DNA from: Bacteroidota bacterium
Lineage (GTDB): Bacteria > Bacteroidota > Bacteroidia > Bacteroidales > Paludibacteraceae
Reading direction: 5' to 3'
Length of the DNA: 64,000 bases
Assembly: GCA_023391625.1 (NCBI GenBank)
Contig: JAEWAN010000034.1
Span: 496,001-560,000 of the forward strand
Shown here: in pieces, positions 16,630 to 23,630 of the stretch
Position numbering within the stretch: the first letter of the stretch is position 1
Layout of the letters: every line of letters starts with the position of its first letter
Made by a program: the position numbers and the translations under genes
Notes under the pieces: generated by a model
Told to the model about the DNA's origin: nothing
Databases searched by the model: none
The model's input: only the letters and a program-made list of their open reading frames with translations

Positions 16630-17319
16630 ATGTTATTAAAAGTAAAAAAAATCATATTAATCTTACTTTCTGCGATCACCGGAAGTTCTTTATTTGTGGG
16701 TATCATTGTCCTGCATAATGAAGAACGGAAGGACAGAGAACAAATGCAGGAATATGGCTTATTGTATTCGCCTCACTACTCAGCGAATACCAATAATGCT
16801 ATACCTATGCCATCATATGCCCCAGCGAATGTTATTACAGCAAATACAGATCATAATTCTCTGAATATCAAATTATCAGACGAGACGTCTTCCAAACTTT
16901 TCAATCCGGCAAGCAGCCAACTATCCGGCAAAGCAACAGGAACGTATAATCAGACAACGTCTATGAATTATACACATAATGTGATGAGTAGCAAGAAAAA
17001 ACAGACTAATAATACAATGGCAGGAGGACAAGCTCCTTTCATGGCTTCATTCAATAATGGTTCTAACAGATCTTCCGAAACATCGGGAGCACAACAATTC
17101 GGATTTATGGCCTTACATAACAGCAACAAAATGGCTAATATATATGCAGATAATACAGATGTACAAGCAGGTGCAAGTCCAAATGCAGACCCGGGAAATG
17201 CTGTAGGCAACTTAACGGCTCTCCCCGTCCCCACAGGTTTTTACATATTACTTTTAGCCAGCCTGATTTATGCTGCCGGAATATTTATCCGAAACAGAAA
17301 AAAACAGAATATAAATTAA
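16630..17319 (+). CDS. Ser/Asn-rich protein with N- and C-terminal membrane segments
   Basis: 229 residues from the ATG at 16630; a GTG six bases earlier is an alternative. N-terminal hydrophobic segment about 4-24, then a low-complexity Ser/Asn/Thr/Ala-rich region (about 30-195), then LPVPTGFYILLLASLIYAAG followed by basic residues RNRKKQN. The end resembles a C-terminal membrane anchor with a positive stop. It begins 13 bases after the giant secreted protein and shares its operon, so it may be a partner or envelope anchor for that protein. Family not recognised. Confidence 0.6.
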   Translation: MLLKVKKIILILLSAITGSSLFVGIIVLHNEERKDREQMQEYGLLYSPHYSANTNNAIPMPSYAPANVITANTDHNSLNIKLSDETSSKLFNPASSQLSGKATGTYNQTTSMNYTHNVMSSKKKQTNNTMAGGQAPFMASFNNGSNRSSETSGAQQFGFMALHNSNKMANIYADNTDVQAGASPNADPGNAVGNLTALPVPTGFYILLLASLIYAAGIFIRNRKKQNIN

Positions 17320-17339
17320 ACTTTAGTAAGTATCTTCAA

Positions 17340-17375
17340 AAAAATCCTCTAAAAATTAATTTTTAGAGGATTTTT
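17340..17375 (+). terminator. Rho-independent terminator after the surface-protein operon
   Basis: A perfect 36-nt palindrome (arms 17340-17357 and 17358-17375) built on TCCTCT/AGAGGA with A- and T-rich ends. It would work in either direction: it ends the plus-strand operon and faces the minus-strand rubredoxin gene. Confidence 0.85.
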
Positions 17376-17483
17376 ACCTTTTTATGAAAAACAAACACAC
17401 AAATCAACAAAATTTATCCTGAAATAACGATGTAAACCTAAACTACAATAGAAATGATTTACTGTCAGACACCACTTCGGTTA

Positions 17484-17645
17484 TCAGTCAATCGGATAAA
17501 AGTCATCCTTTCCCACTCCGCAAAGCGGACAAACCCAATCGTCTGGAATATCTTCAAATGCAGTTCCCGGCTCTATACCGCCATCCGGATCACCTATTTC
17601 CGGATCATAAATCCATTCGCATACGCTACACATATACTTCTTCAT
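17484..17645 (-). CDS. Rubredoxin
   Basis: 53 residues on the minus strand, the standard rubredoxin length. Both iron-binding CxxC pairs are present: Cys6-x-x-Cys9 (YMCSVCEWIYDP) and Cys39-x-x-Cys42 (WVCPLCGVGKDDF), with the conserved GDPDGGIEPGTAFEDIPDDW between them. It is a small cytoplasmic one-electron carrier used by anaerobes in superoxide and peroxide reduction. No partner reductase is adjacent. It lies next to a Crp/Fnr regulator and an Fe-S protein. Confidence 0.96.
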   Translation of the reverse strand: MKKYMCSVCEWIYDPEIGDPDGGIEPGTAFEDIPDDWVCPLCGVGKDDFYPID

Positions 17646-17727
17646 ACTTGTACTTTTAATGGGTTAATAAATTTTAATCAGTCAAATCAATAAATAAACA
17701 CCTGTAAATATCATTTTGTTTAAAAAA

Positions 17728-18393
17728 TCATTGTACAATCAGTTGTTTCAGTTCGTCCGGTTTTAGTACTTCACCTTCTTTCTTCTCCAGCGCGATAATA
17801 CCATCTTCAATCATCTCCGAAAGGCTTCTTGCCAACGAAGGACGCGCTACACCGAAATACTCTGCCAACTGCGTTTGATTACGGTCCATTGTAAAATACA
17901 GATTTTTAGTACGGCTTAAAATATACTGTGCCAACTTACCTTTAATGGTTTTCACTGATAATAATTTAATACGTTCCGAAAGAAAATTAGTACGGTTTGA
18001 ATTAAAGGCCATAAAGCTCTGTAAAAAAATGACATTGGTAGCCAACTGTTTCATCACCGAACTTTTGGGTATCAACACAACTTCACTATCCTCCAAAGCC
18101 ACTACATCTACAGGAAAGTGATTATTCTCCGCAAATAAAAATGCAGGTGCTAAAGGATTAGGAGCTTGAATTGTTTCAATGTTCAACACAGTTCCCGAGT
18201 CTGAAATCATTTCCGTTTTCACACTCCCATGCAGCAATAAATAAAGCGAATCCACAACATCGCCCTGCCTGGCTACAAAATCGCCTTTCTTAAAAGACTT
18301 TATTTTATAATCCAGTAGCTCTAAAAAAGCCTCCCGTTCCTGCAACGGGATATTGCGGCAAATAGGGCATTGGAATAAATCATTAATATCCAT
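17728..18393 (-). CDS. Crp/Fnr-family transcriptional regulator
   Basis: 221 residues. Cyclic-nucleotide-binding-like beta-roll about 20-130 (FKKGDFVARQGDVVDSLYLL, GSVKTEMI). C-terminal helix-turn-helix about 155-215 with QTQLAEYFGVARPSLARSLS. A CPIC pair near the N-terminus (residues 9-12) could bind metal or sense redox, but the four-cysteine Fnr set is absent. It is divergent from an Fe-S protein gene, and a TGTAAC-N4-GTGACA site lies between the two promoters. It probably regulates itself and its neighbours in response to redox or nitrosative stress, as HcpR-like relatives do; this is inference. Confidence 0.88.
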   Translation of the reverse strand: MDINDLFQCPICRNIPLQEREAFLELLDYKIKSFKKGDFVARQGDVVDSLYLLLHGSVKTEMISDSGTVLNIETIQAPNPLAPAFLFAENNHFPVDVVALEDSEVVLIPKSSVMKQLATNVIFLQSFMAFNSNRTNFLSERIKLLSVKTIKGKLAQYILSRTKNLYFTMDRNQTQLAEYFGVARPSLARSLSEMIEDGIIALEKKEGEVLKPDELKQLIVQ

Positions 18394-18407
18394 TATTTTC
18401 TTTTTTA

Positions 18408-18415
18408 CAAAGATA
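18408..18415 (-). promoter_or_regulatory. -7 promoter element of the Crp/Fnr regulator gene
   Basis: The plus strand reads CAAAGATA, that is TATCTTTG on the minus strand, 14 nt before the start codon at 18393. Good match to TAnnTTTG. Confidence 0.6.
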
Positions 18416-18427
18416 TATTTTTTTTAT

Positions 18428-18443
18428 TGTAACAGATGTGACA
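18428..18443. promoter_or_regulatory. Crp/Fnr-type operator between divergent genes
   Basis: TGTAAC-AGAT-GTGACA, an imperfect palindrome of the TGTnAC-N4-GTnACA type. It sits between the minus-strand -7 box (18408-18415) and the plus-strand -7 box (18465-18472). Its centre is about 43 nt upstream of the expected start of the Fe-S gene transcript, the usual place for activation by Crp/Fnr proteins. A similar site occurs at 19872-19887. Confidence 0.6.
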
Positions 18444-18464
18444 GTTTTTCAAAGCTACTCTGTT

Positions 18465-18472
18465 TATTTTTG
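18465..18472 (+). promoter_or_regulatory. -7 promoter element of the Fe-S protein gene
   Basis: TATTTTTG matches TAnnTTTG and ends 21 nt before the ATG at 18494. It lies 21 bases downstream of the operator-like palindrome. Confidence 0.55.
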
Positions 18473-18493
18473 TTGAAAAATAAAAAACGAACT

Positions 18494-19345
18494 ATGAAAA
18501 GAACAATTATAAAAATAAACGAAGAAATATGCAACGGTTGCGCGCTATGCGTAAAAGGATGCCATGAAGGAGCATTACAAATCATTGACGGCAAAGCACG
18601 AATGATCAGCGACTTATTCTGCGATGGTTTGGGAGCCTGTATAGGCGAGTGCCCTGTGGGAGCCATAGAACTGGAAGAACGTGAAGCCGAACCTTATAAT
18701 GAAGAGTCTGTTATGGAACGTCTTGTGCCGAAAGGAGAAAAAACCATACGGGCACATCTTCTGCATTTAAAAGAACACAATGAAACAGAACTAATTAAAC
18801 AAGCTATCAATTATTTAAACAAACATAATATATCAATAGACATGACCGGACTTAACAATGAAAACAAATTAAAGAGCGTGCACGGACACAGCTTTGGATG
18901 CCCCGGAAAGCAGGAAATGTCTTTCGCTGCACCCAGCCCGGCTACGCATACCGGAGAAGTGCCTTCCCAGCTGCGCCAATGGCCTGTACAGCTGCATTTA
19001 CTGAATCCGGAGGCAGCTTATTTCCGGAATGCAGACGTTGTACTGGCTTCTGATTGCAGCGCATTCTCATACGGCAATTTCCACGATCGTTTTCTGAAAA
19101 ACCATGTATTGGCCATTGCTTGTCCAAAACTTGACACAGGAAAAGAAATTTATATCGAAAAACTAACCGCAATGATAAACCATTCAAACATTAATACACT
19201 GACTGTTGTTATAATGGAAGTACCTTGCTGCGGTGGATTAGTGCAAATAGCACAACAAGCGGTAGCTAAAGCCAACAGAAAGATTCCTGTAAAAAGAATT
19301 ACTATTGGAATAAAAGGAATGATACTAAATGAAGAATGGATTTAG
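18494..19345 (+). CDS. Ferredoxin-type 4Fe-4S protein with C-terminal Cys-containing domain
   Basis: 283 residues from the ATG at 18494; the frame is open further upstream but that part overlaps the regulator and reads as non-coding. Motif I is Cys13-xx-Cys16-xx-Cys19-xxx-Cys23. Motif II has Cys43, Cys49 and Cys53-Pro but lacks the expected Cys at 46, so the second cluster may be atypical. Downstream, CPG (about 139), DCSAF, ACPKLD and VPCCGGL add further cysteines. Such proteins act in anaerobic electron transfer; the partner is unknown. Divergent from the Crp/Fnr gene and probably under its control. Confidence 0.82.
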   Translation: MKRTIIKINEEICNGCALCVKGCHEGALQIIDGKARMISDLFCDGLGACIGECPVGAIELEEREAEPYNEESVMERLVPKGEKTIRAHLLHLKEHNETELIKQAINYLNKHNISIDMTGLNNENKLKSVHGHSFGCPGKQEMSFAAPSPATHTGEVPSQLRQWPVQLHLLNPEAAYFRNADVVLASDCSAFSYGNFHDRFLKNHVLAIACPKLDTGKEIYIEKLTAMINHSNINTLTVVIMEVPCCGGLVQIAQQAVAKANRKIPVKRITIGIKGMILNEEWI

Positions 19346-19449
19346 TCATAAAAATAAAAAAGAATAAACCCTATCAGCAAACAGAGATCATGATGTAATA
19401 CTCACAATACATTTTATCTCGTATTTATGATAAAACAAAAAATTGAAAT

Positions 19450-19776
19450 ATGAACAATACTTTTAAAAAAGGAGAAATCCTGAATTTTTCCCAACAAATA
19501 GAATATTCCGACGGCGGAATCATCAGCAAACAAGTATTAAAAAACGAAGCAGGTAATATCACCCTTTTTTCTTTTGATAAAGATCAGATACTCAGTGAAC
19601 ATACAGCCCCTTTTGATGCGATGGCACAAATCATCGAAGGGGAAGCTGAAATATTTATCAACAAACATTCGCACATTTTAAAAGCAGGTGAAAGTATTAT
19701 TATGCCGGCCAATGTACCGCATGCTCTCTCTGCGACGAAACAATTTAAAATGTTGCTGACTATGATAAAAGGCTAA
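19450..19776 (+). CDS. Cupin-domain protein
   Basis: 108 residues forming a single cupin barrel. Motif 1 runs around EHTAPFDAMAQIIEGEAEIF (about 56-75) and motif 2 around GESIIMPANVPHALSA (about 84-99). Some expected metal ligands are visible (His57, His95), but the first motif has Pro-Phe in place of a second His, so metal binding is uncertain. The family includes small cytoplasmic sensors and enzymes. It follows the Fe-S gene after 104 bases, and a terminator lies after it. Confidence 0.85.
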   Translation: MNNTFKKGEILNFSQQIEYSDGGIISKQVLKNEAGNITLFSFDKDQILSEHTAPFDAMAQIIEGEAEIFINKHSHILKAGESIIMPANVPHALSATKQFKMLLTMIKG

Positions 19777-19802
19777 GCCTGCTATCAACACAAATTACAA
19801 AT

Positions 19803-19840
19803 AAAACAGAAGGCTTATGTTCAATAAACCTTCTGTTTTT
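19803..19840 (+). terminator. Rho-independent terminator after the cupin gene
   Basis: AAAACAGAAGG (19803-19813) pairs with CCTTCTGTTTT (19829-19839), with one further near-match inside, and ends in a T-run. Confidence 0.8.
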
Positions 19841-19871
19841 ACAAATTACACTATAATAAGAAAAACAAAAA

Positions 19872-19887
19872 TGTAACAATTATTACA
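19872..19887. promoter_or_regulatory. Second Crp/Fnr-type operator-like site
   Basis: TGTAAC-AATT-ATTACA shares its first half exactly with the site at 18428 and has the same N4 spacing. It lies 8 bases before the -7 box of the PepSY gene, overlapping the -33 region, which would fit repression more than class II activation. Confidence 0.5.
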
Positions 19888-19895
19888 TTTTTACT

Positions 19896-19903
19896 TATCT
19901 TTG
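19896..19903 (+). promoter_or_regulatory. -7 promoter element of the PepSY-yeiH operon
   Basis: TATCTTTG, exact TAnnTTTG match ending 39 nt before the GTG start at 19943. Confidence 0.65.
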
Positions 19904-19942
19904 CACACCTTTATTTACTTCGATTAAAATTATTCACGAATA

Positions 19943-21460
19943 GTGAAGTTCTTTCGCAAATATCATAAATGGGCAGGATTAGTTCTTGCTTTTTTCATGG
20001 TTATGTTTGCCGTATCAGGCATCATACTAAACCACCGTAAAACATTTTCCGGAATAGATATTTCACGCGGATTGCTGCCCAGAAGTTACCATTATAATAA
20101 CTGGAACAACGCATCAATAAAAGGAACTATCAAACTAACAGCAGATTCCGTTTTATTATATGGAGGAGCCGGCATATGGCTCACAGACTCTCTCCAAAGT
20201 AAGTTTTATAATTTTACAAACGGAATAAAAACCGGAGCAGATAACCGGGCTACCGCAAGAATAGTCAAAACATCTAACGGCAACGTTTATGCTGCAACAA
20301 CCTTTGATTTATACAAACTAACCTGTCATACCTGGGAAAACATTACAGACTTAACAGGTATAAATGAACGTATCAGCGACATGGAGGCGCACGATGATAC
20401 GCTGGTTGTTTTAACCCGGTCACACATCTACCACTCAACAGCACCTTATACTAAATTCACCAAAACAGAGTTGCAGCAACCGGAAGGTTACAAAGCACAA
20501 ACGTCCGTTTTCCGGGTACTTTGGCTGCTTCACAGTGGTAAATTATTCGGAACAGGAGGTAAATTTTTTGTCGATTTCCTTGGCATAATACTCATTATTG
20601 TTTCTGTGACCGGAGTAATTTATTTTTTCTGCCCTACCCTGATCAAACGAAAAAGAAAAAAAGGACATCCAGCCAAGAGTACATATAAAACCTTGACAAC
20701 CTCCATTAAATGGCATAATAAGCTGGGAGTCCTATTTTTTATATTCTTTGTGCTAATAGTCCTTACCGGTATGTTTTTGCGTCCTCCGCTTATGATTACC
20801 ATCATAAAAAGCAAAATAAACAATCCTCCTTATACCGTTCTTAGCGATACAAACCCGTGGAATGACAAATTACGCACCATACGTTACGATGACGCATACC
20901 AACAATGGTTAATTTATACTTCTTCCGGATTTTATACTCTGGAACATTTACGTGACATTCCCCGTGCACTTACTGCAACTCCTCCCGTAAGCGTTATGGG
21001 AGTTACCGTATTGGAAAAAGTACCTCAAGGATGGCTTGTCGGATCGTTCAGCGGTTTATTTTACTGGAACCGGACACAGAATTACACCATCAATTATTAT
21101 ACAAAACAGCCTGTTCCTCCTACCAGACAAGGACGCCCGGTATCCCTCAACCCAATAAGCGGCTACAGCCGTGACCTGAAAGGAGAAACTGTTTTTGAAT
21201 ATAACAAGGGGGCTGTGGACTCTATGGCAAACATCAAACCCACCCCCATGCCTATGGAATTAGGCAAAGGACGCATATCGCTCTGGAATACCTCGCTCGA
21301 AGTGCACACCGGACGCATGTACAGTTATTTATTCGGGCTATCAGGTGATTTATATCCATTTTTAATGGGATTGGTGACCCTTATCCTACTAATTTCAGGC
21401 TACAGTGTTTATAGAAAAAAATATAGAAAATCAATCAAAAAAATAAAAAACAGAATATGA
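19943..21460 (+). CDS. PepSY-associated transmembrane protein
   Basis: 505 residues. The GTG at 19943 is taken as start because the next residues KFFRKYHKWAGLVLAFFMV are the conserved beginning of PepSY_TM proteins. Membrane segments lie at about 11-29, 207-230 (FLGIILIIVSVTGVIYFFCP), 258-277 (HNKLGVLFFIFFVLIVLTGMF) and 468-488. A large extracytoplasmic domain lies between the first two. Relatives are iron-regulated or sulfite-reductase-associated membrane proteins, often thought to reduce or transfer electrons, though the role is not settled. Its stop overlaps the YeiH gene start by 4 bases (ATGA), so the two are translationally coupled. Confidence 0.85.
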   Translation: MKFFRKYHKWAGLVLAFFMVMFAVSGIILNHRKTFSGIDISRGLLPRSYHYNNWNNASIKGTIKLTADSVLLYGGAGIWLTDSLQSKFYNFTNGIKTGADNRATARIVKTSNGNVYAATTFDLYKLTCHTWENITDLTGINERISDMEAHDDTLVVLTRSHIYHSTAPYTKFTKTELQQPEGYKAQTSVFRVLWLLHSGKLFGTGGKFFVDFLGIILIIVSVTGVIYFFCPTLIKRKRKKGHPAKSTYKTLTTSIKWHNKLGVLFFIFFVLIVLTGMFLRPPLMITIIKSKINNPPYTVLSDTNPWNDKLRTIRYDDAYQQWLIYTSSGFYTLEHLRDIPRALTATPPVSVMGVTVLEKVPQGWLVGSFSGLFYWNRTQNYTINYYTKQPVPPTRQGRPVSLNPISGYSRDLKGETVFEYNKGAVDSMANIKPTPMPMELGKGRISLWNTSLEVHTGRMYSYLFGLSGDLYPFLMGLVTLILLISGYSVYRKKYRKSIKKIKNRI

Positions 21461-22695
21461 AATTAAGAATACCGAATCAAATTAAGAATGAAGATTGGAT
21501 AGCAACCATTATCGGGCTGATATTAACAGCCTTAATCATCGTGTTTCCTAAATTAATTCCCCAATTTCCATCAGACCTGACCTTATCCGGTTCCTGGTTG
21601 TCTTTGGGCATTTTATTCCTAATTTCTTTCATAGCCTCCGCCATTGGAGTACGTGCTTTAGGAGAAAAAATCACCTCTTTCATTCCCGGATTTATTACCA
21701 TTTTCATCATAACCATCCTGGCGCAAGGGATAGCCTCTATTCCGACCATAAAAACAGCCGGACTGGAATCCGTTTTCTTTTCCGTTATCATAGGGTTAAT
21801 AATAAGAAATACCATAGGGCTGCCTAAATGGTTATCTCCCGCCGTAAGAAGTGAATACTATATTAAAATAGGCTTAATTCTACTTGGAACAACCGTACTT
21901 TTCGGTGAAATTATGAAGGCCGGAGCATTAGGGCTGGCACAGGCCATCGTTGTAGTCATATCAGTATGGTATTTCACATTCTGGCTATCCCGTAAGCTAA
22001 AAGTAGATAACGAAATGGGAGTCATGCTATCAAGCGCCGTATCCATTTGCGGAGTATCAGCAGCCATTGCCACCTGCGGAGCCATAAAAGGCGACGGGAA
22101 AAAACTTTCATTTGTCGTGGCTATTGTCATGGTAGTAGCAATACCTATGATGTACATTATGCCTGCGTTAGCCAAATGGTTAGGACTTTCGCAGGAAGTA
22201 GCCGGCGCATGGCTCGGAGGAACTATTGATACTACCGGAGCTGTAGTGGCCTCCGGAAAATTCCTGGGAGAAACAGCTGAAACTTATAGCGTTATTATCA
22301 AATCATCTCAAAATGTATTGTTAGGAATAGCTGCTTTTGCCATATCCATATACTGGTCATTACGTGGCACCAATCAAAGCGAGAAACCAACAGCAAAAGT
22401 AATATGGGACCGTTTTCCAAAATTTGTACTGGGCTTTCTGTTAGTTTCACTTGTATTCAGCTTTTTCTTCCCCGTAGAAGAAGCCAAAGCTTTAGGAAGC
22501 ATGGCCAAAACCATGAGAGAAATCATGTTCTCACTGGCGTTCGTATGTATAGGGCTGGAAACAGACTTCCGTTTTCTCTTTAGAAAAGAAAATAACCGAA
22601 ACATTCTGACATTTGTCATAGCACAGGTGTTCAACATCCTCGTGACTTTAATCGTTGCTTACCTGCTATTAGGCGTTTTGGCAAAATATATCTAA
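21457..22695 (+). CDS. YeiH-family putative sulfate/anion exporter
   Basis: 412 residues with about ten or eleven membrane helices. The sequence contains the family blocks SAVSICGVSAAIATCGAIKG, GAWLGGTIDTTGAVVASG and MREIMFSLAFVCIGLETDF. YeiH proteins (conserved hypothetical 698 family) are inner-membrane carriers; some bacterial members are annotated as sulfate exporters, but substrate evidence is thin. The gene is coupled to the PepSY protein, suggesting a shared redox or sulfur role. Confidence 0.88.
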   Translation: MKLRIPNQIKNEDWIATIIGLILTALIIVFPKLIPQFPSDLTLSGSWLSLGILFLISFIASAIGVRALGEKITSFIPGFITIFIITILAQGIASIPTIKTAGLESVFFSVIIGLIIRNTIGLPKWLSPAVRSEYYIKIGLILLGTTVLFGEIMKAGALGLAQAIVVVISVWYFTFWLSRKLKVDNEMGVMLSSAVSICGVSAAIATCGAIKGDGKKLSFVVAIVMVVAIPMMYIMPALAKWLGLSQEVAGAWLGGTIDTTGAVVASGKFLGETAETYSVIIKSSQNVLLGIAAFAISIYWSLRGTNQSEKPTAKVIWDRFPKFVLGFLLVSLVFSFFFPVEEAKALGSMAKTMREIMFSLAFVCIGLETDFRFLFRKENNRNILTFVIAQVFNILVTLIVAYLLLGVLAKYI

Positions 22696-22761
22696 AACAT
22701 CTCGATGTTTATATGATAAACAAAGTAAAATAAAAATAAAAATAAATCGGTTTTATAAGAA

Positions 22762-22800
22762 AAAGTTTATTACATAAACCGGATTTATGTAATAAACTTT
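22762..22800 (+). terminator. Terminator hairpin after the YeiH gene
   Basis: Perfect 17-bp stem, arms 22762-22778 and 22784-22800, loop CCGGA. It is followed by ATTTCTT. AT-rich but long. Confidence 0.7.
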
Positions 22801-22948
22801 ATTTCTTCAAAAATTCTGAAAAAAAATCCTGATACATACCAAAAACAACACTGCTTCTCTTTATTTAAACTAAATAAAAGACAATTAGTATTGTATAATA
22901 AATAATGTAAAAAATTGCTAATTAATAAACAAGCACTGTTTTTTTTCG

Positions 22949-22956
22949 TAATTTTG
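22949..22956 (+). promoter_or_regulatory. -7 promoter element of the small secreted protein gene at 22990
   Basis: TAATTTTG, a TAnnTTTG match ending 33 nt before the ATG. It supports the reality of the small gene and may also drive the ATP synthase operon by read-through. The rest of 22801-22948 is AT-rich with no gene. Confidence 0.5.
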
Positions 22957-22989
22957 TATATATGATATTTTTGAAATAATCCCAACAGG

Positions 22990-23427
22990 ATGCAAGGAAA
23001 ATTTATACATATTATTTCAATACTACTGGTTATAGGAGGATGTTTCTCTTCATTCCAACAAGTATCCGCAAGCAATTGGTCTTTTCATGAAATATCATCC
23101 AGAAAATGTAAAGCATCACGAGCTGAAGAATTTTCAGAAATAACAACTACCGTATCCGATTATAAAACAGGATATAACACGGCTAGTACAGGCCCTCTAT
23201 ATTCAACCCCAACCCATACAGAATATTCAGACTGTACATGTCCATCCCGCTTAGCAGGAGACATACAATTTCATTCTTATTACAGACTGATAAAGAAATT
23301 CTGCCTGAATATGGTCAAAAGCCCTCAAAAGGTTATTATTGACAAAAAAAACAATTTTCCCGACCTCTCTATTCTTGGTATAAGTGCTGATTATTATGTA
23401 TTTGCACTTCGTCACCTTATTATTTGA
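22990..23427 (+). CDS. Small secreted protein of unknown function, ends in YYVFALRHLII
   Basis: 145 residues. N-terminal signal-like segment (about 1-27, ISILLVIGG then QQVSAS). No recognised domain. The mature part has CTCPSR (Cys about 78 and 80) and ends YYVFALRHLII. The end resembles HYVFGFRKIII of the equally small minus-strand protein at 38437. Both have a signal segment and a -7 box in front, so they may be distant members of one unnamed family. It lies about 200 bases before atpD on the same strand. Confidence 0.55.
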   Translation: MQGKFIHIISILLVIGGCFSSFQQVSASNWSFHEISSRKCKASRAEEFSEITTTVSDYKTGYNTASTGPLYSTPTHTEYSDCTCPSRLAGDIQFHSYYRLIKKFCLNMVKSPQKVIIDKKNNFPDLSILGISADYYVFALRHLII

Positions 23428-23437
23428 AACATAAATC

Positions 23438-23577
23438 TCAACGTGTAATGCGGTGGAAGAAATAAGTATTTCTATCCGCTATTTGATATGCAAGTAAAGT
23501 TCCGTTTCCTTTACAAGGAGTCACTAAGTCATTCACAAACGCAAAAGCTATTTACTGCCTATCAGAATACACGTTGA
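23438..23577 (+). promoter_or_regulatory. Structured leader upstream of the ATP synthase operon
   Basis: TCAACGTGTA (23438-23447) and TACACGTTGA (23568-23577) form a perfect 10-bp long-range stem. Inside are a hairpin with GCGG/CCGC (23450-23453, 23476-23479) topped by AGAAAT/ATTTCT, and a second hairpin GTAAAG/CTTTAC (23494-23499, 23509-23514). The enclosed bases form no good ORF. It looks like a folded leader RNA or small RNA; no known class recognised. Confidence 0.45.
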
Positions 23578-23630
23578 CCGGATAAAAGATTTTTTTGATA
23601 AAAACATATAACTAACTGGCATATATAACG

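Noticed and set aside
18353..18493. N-terminal extension of the Fe-S protein reading through from 18353
   Set aside because: The extra ~47 residues overlap the divergent regulator and the promoter/operator region and lack any domain; the ATG at 18494 starts the conserved sequence.
23438..23577. Known riboswitch or ribosomal-leader class in the atp leader
   Set aside because: The folded pattern does not match any aptamer that I can recognise, so it is reported only as an unclassified structure.
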